A program made the position numbers and the translations under genes. Shown here piece by piece: positions 62,088-64,000 of a DNA stretch of 64,000 bases (positions within the stretch are counted from its first letter, which is position 1; each line of letters opens with the position of its first letter). The notes beneath the pieces were generated by a model. That model was given only the letters and a program-made list of their open reading frames with translations, ran no database searches and had not been told where the DNA came from. The DNA is taken from NCBI RefSeq assembly GCF_000721075.1, contig NZ_JOEQ01000010.1, forward strand, positions 124,001 through 188,000, given 5' to 3'. The stretch comes from Streptosporangium amethystogenes. GTDB lineage: Bacteria > Actinomycetota > Actinomycetes > Streptosporangiales > Streptosporangiaceae.

Positions 62088-64000
62088 ATGAGGACATCGA
62101 TTCGTACAGCCGGCGCGGTCACCCTCGCCGCGGCCCTGCTCGCCACGGCGTGCAGTTCTACGGAGACGAGGAGCGGCGCCGGCCCCGCGGCACCGGTCAA
62201 GCTGGGGAACATCAGGCTGGTCTCCTACAGCGGCTGCGACGACATGCTGGCCGGGCTGCGCGCGGCGACGGCGAAGAACGTCGGCCCGTGGGGCCTCGGC
62301 AGCCCCCCGATCCTGTACGCGGAGGCACGGTCGGACGCCTCCGCCGCCAAGGTCGGCGGCGCGGCTCCGCCCGAGCACTCCACCACGAACACGCACGAGG
62401 CCGGGGTCGACGAGCCCGACCTGGTGAAGACCGACGGCGACCGGGTGATCACCGTCAACCGCGGCGTGCTGAGGGTGGTGGACACCGCGACCAGAAAGGT
62501 CACCGGCACGCTCAAGCTGGTGGACGCCGAGCAGGCGTGGGCCCCGGCCGACCTGCTGGTCAGCGGGGACCGGGCGCTGGTGCTCTTCTCCGGCGGCGGA
62601 ATCATCCCGTACGGCGCGGTGGCCAAGCGCGCGCCGAGCCCGGGGCCGCGCTACGTCCTCGTCGATCTGTCCGGGGAGCCGAAGGTGATCGGCTCGCTCA
62701 CCCCGGACGGCTCCCACGTGGACGCCAGGATGGTCGGCTCGGCGGTGCGGATCGTGGTCCGCAGCCAGCCGCGGATCGACTTCCCCGAGACCGGGCCCGA
62801 CCTGTCGGACAACGAGCGCACCCGGCGGAACACGGAGGTCGTCGCGACGGCGCCGATCGAGGCGTGGCTGCCGAAGTACGAGCTGACGTCCGCGACCGGC
62901 GTGACCTCGGACCACACCGTCGACTGCGAGCGGGTCAGCCACCCGGCGGAGTACAGCGGGACGTCGATGCTGACCGTGCACACCCTCGACCTGTCCCAGG
63001 CGCTCGCCGAGACGGCCCCGATCAGCGTGGCCGCCGACGGCGACACCGTCTACGGGACGGGCTCCAGCCTGTACGTGACCAGTAACCCGCGCTGGTGGTG
63101 GCCCAGGTCGATCGAACCGGCGAGCGTCGAGGAGGCCCCGGCCGCCACTCCCACGGCCGCCGCGACCCCGGCCGCCGCCTCGGGCCTCGATCCCGCTCCC
63201 ACCCTGCTCCCGGAACCGACCCCCACACCGAGCGACACCCCGCCGAGCGACACCCCGCCGAGTGACACGGCCTCGCCGACGCCGACGCCGGAGGAGCCTC
63301 CGGAGGAGACCGAGGTCCACCGGTTCGACATCACCGCGGCCGGAGCACCCCGCTACGTCGCCTCGGGCAAGGTGCCTGGCAGGCTGCTCAACCAGTACTC
63401 CCTGTCCGAGCACGAGGGGCACCTGCGGGTCGCCACCACCTCGACCGTCGGGCAGAACAGCTCCAGCGCCGTCTATGTGCTCGACTCCGGCACTCTGGCC
63501 GAGAGGGGCAGGGTCGGCGATCTGGGGCTGGGCGAGCGGATCTACTCGGTCCGCTTCATCGGCCCCGTCGGCTACGTGGTGACGTTCAAGCAGGTGGACC
63601 CGCTCTACACGCTCGACCTGCGCGACCCGGCGGCGCCGAGGAAGACCGGCGAGTTGAAGATCACCGGCTACTCGGCCTACCTGCACCCGGCGGGTGACGG
63701 GCGACTGATCGGCGTAGGCCAGGAGGCCAGCGAGAAGGGCCGCACGCTCGGCACCCAGGTCTCCCTGTTCGACGTCAGCGATCCGGCCAATCCGCGCCGC
63801 CTGTCGCAGATGTTCCAGAAGGACTCGGGCTCCGAGGCCGAGTGGGACCCGCACGCCTTCCTGTACTGGGCCAAGACCGGGACGGCGGTCCTGCCGCTGA
63901 ACTCCTGGACGGGCCCCGAGCAGACCAACGGGGTCGCCCTGGTCCTCAACATCGGTGATTCCGCGATCACCAGGACCGGCACGATCGTCCACCCCAAACC
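62088..64000 (+). CDS. Beta-propeller domain lipoprotein, 3' end beyond the window
   Basis: The gene starts at the ATG at 62088 and is still open at 64000 (637 codons). It has a lipoprotein signal peptide (LAAALLATAC, lipid-bearing Cys22) and matches the secreted beta-propeller family: EAGVDEPDLVKTDGDRVITV near residue 105 is the family hallmark, with further blocks such as SLSEHEGHLRVATT and YSVRFIGPVGYVVTF. A Pro/Thr/Ser-rich insert (about 345-405) interrupts the propeller and contains a repeated PPSDT unit. It likely faces the outside of the membrane. Function unknown; calcium-dependent propeller roles in other species are only a guide. Confidence 0.88.
   Translation, partial: MRTSIRTAGAVTLAAALLATACSSTETRSGAGPAAPVKLGNIRLVSYSGCDDMLAGLRAATAKNVGPWGLGSPPILYAEARSDASAAKVGGAAPPEHSTTNTHEAGVDEPDLVKTDGDRVITVNRGVLRVVDTATRKVTGTLKLVDAEQAWAPADLLVSGDRALVLFSGGGIIPYGAVAKRAPSPGPRYVLVDLSGEPKVIGSLTPDGSHVDARMVGSAVRIVVRSQPRIDFPETGPDLSDNERTRRNTEVVATAPIEAWLPKYELTSATGVTSDHTVDCERVSHPAEYSGTSMLTVHTLDLSQALAETAPISVAADGDTVYGTGSSLYVTSNPRWWWPRSIEPASVEEAPAATPTAAATPAAASGLDPAPTLLPEPTPTPSDTPPSDTPPSDTASPTPTPEEPPEETEVHRFDITAAGAPRYVASGKVPGRLLNQYSLSEHEGHLRVATTSTVGQNSSSAVYVLDSGTLAERGRVGDLGLGERIYSVRFIGPVGYVVTFKQVDPLYTLDLRDPAAPRKTGELKITGYSAYLHPAGDGRLIGVGQEASEKGRTLGTQVSLFDVSDPANPRRLSQMFQKDSGSEAEWDPHAFLYWAKTGTAVLPLNSWTGPEQTNGVALVLNIGDSAITRTGTIVHPK

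Overview
The window is very GC-rich and strongly biased to G/C at codon third positions. It carries WhiB, DUF397, CU044_5270-family, XRE-TPR and PspC/LuxR two-component genes. That mix points to a filamentous actinobacterium, most likely of the Streptosporangiaceae (Streptosporangium/Nonomuraea-like). No tRNA, rRNA, CRISPR array or insertion sequence was recognised.

Layout. 1-8.7 kb is housekeeping and regulation: the N-terminus of a UvrD/PcrA helicase, a PIG-L deacetylase, a FetB-like permease, a CPBP protease, a WhiB factor, a GCS2-type ligase, and a PspC-linked histidine kinase/response regulator beside a divergent PspC membrane gene. 8.7-16.8 kb holds a small redox operon (VOC, PNPOx-like, a CxxHxxC ferredoxin, DUF1348) behind an array of four inverted heptamers. 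It is followed by a molybdenum hydroxylase operon (coxS-coxL-coxM) of the form II type, closed by a 17-bp perfect hairpin, and then coxG. 16.8-24.4 kb has an ECF sigma factor with its CU044_5270 partner, an orphan DUF397 gene, an FdhF/YdeP oxidoreductase, a CPBP-PadR-HAAS-like operon, aroQ, and a membrane protein that looks like two FtsX extracellular domains without the permease.

24.6-46.2 kb is the main accessory region, a cell-surface glycopolymer locus. It has three GT2/CDP-glycerol glycerophosphotransferase fusions, two GT4 glycosyltransferases, two sulfotransferases, a CDP-alcohol phosphatidyltransferase, a UDP-galactopyranose-mutase-like flavoprotein, a GT-C-like membrane protein, a polysaccharide deacetylase and an acyltransferase. 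Two of the fusion genes each overlap a GT4 gene by 4 nt, so the module looks duplicated. Together the genes could build, export-side modify and possibly sulfate a teichoic-acid-like wall polymer. This is inference; no CDP-glycerol synthase, polymer transporter or PAPS synthesis gene lies in the window.

46.3-64 kb returns to core genes (guaA, two SDRs), then a segment of lower third-position GC (49.7-54.9 kb) with an XRE-TPR regulator, a methyltransferase and two head-to-head UDP-glucose-dehydrogenase paralogues. After it come a DUF885 protein, a deletion scar joining the tail of an NmrA-like gene to a start-less HxlR gene, a PLP decarboxylase, a GMC oxidoreductase, a succinate-semialdehyde-type dehydrogenase, and a beta-propeller lipoprotein that runs off the end.
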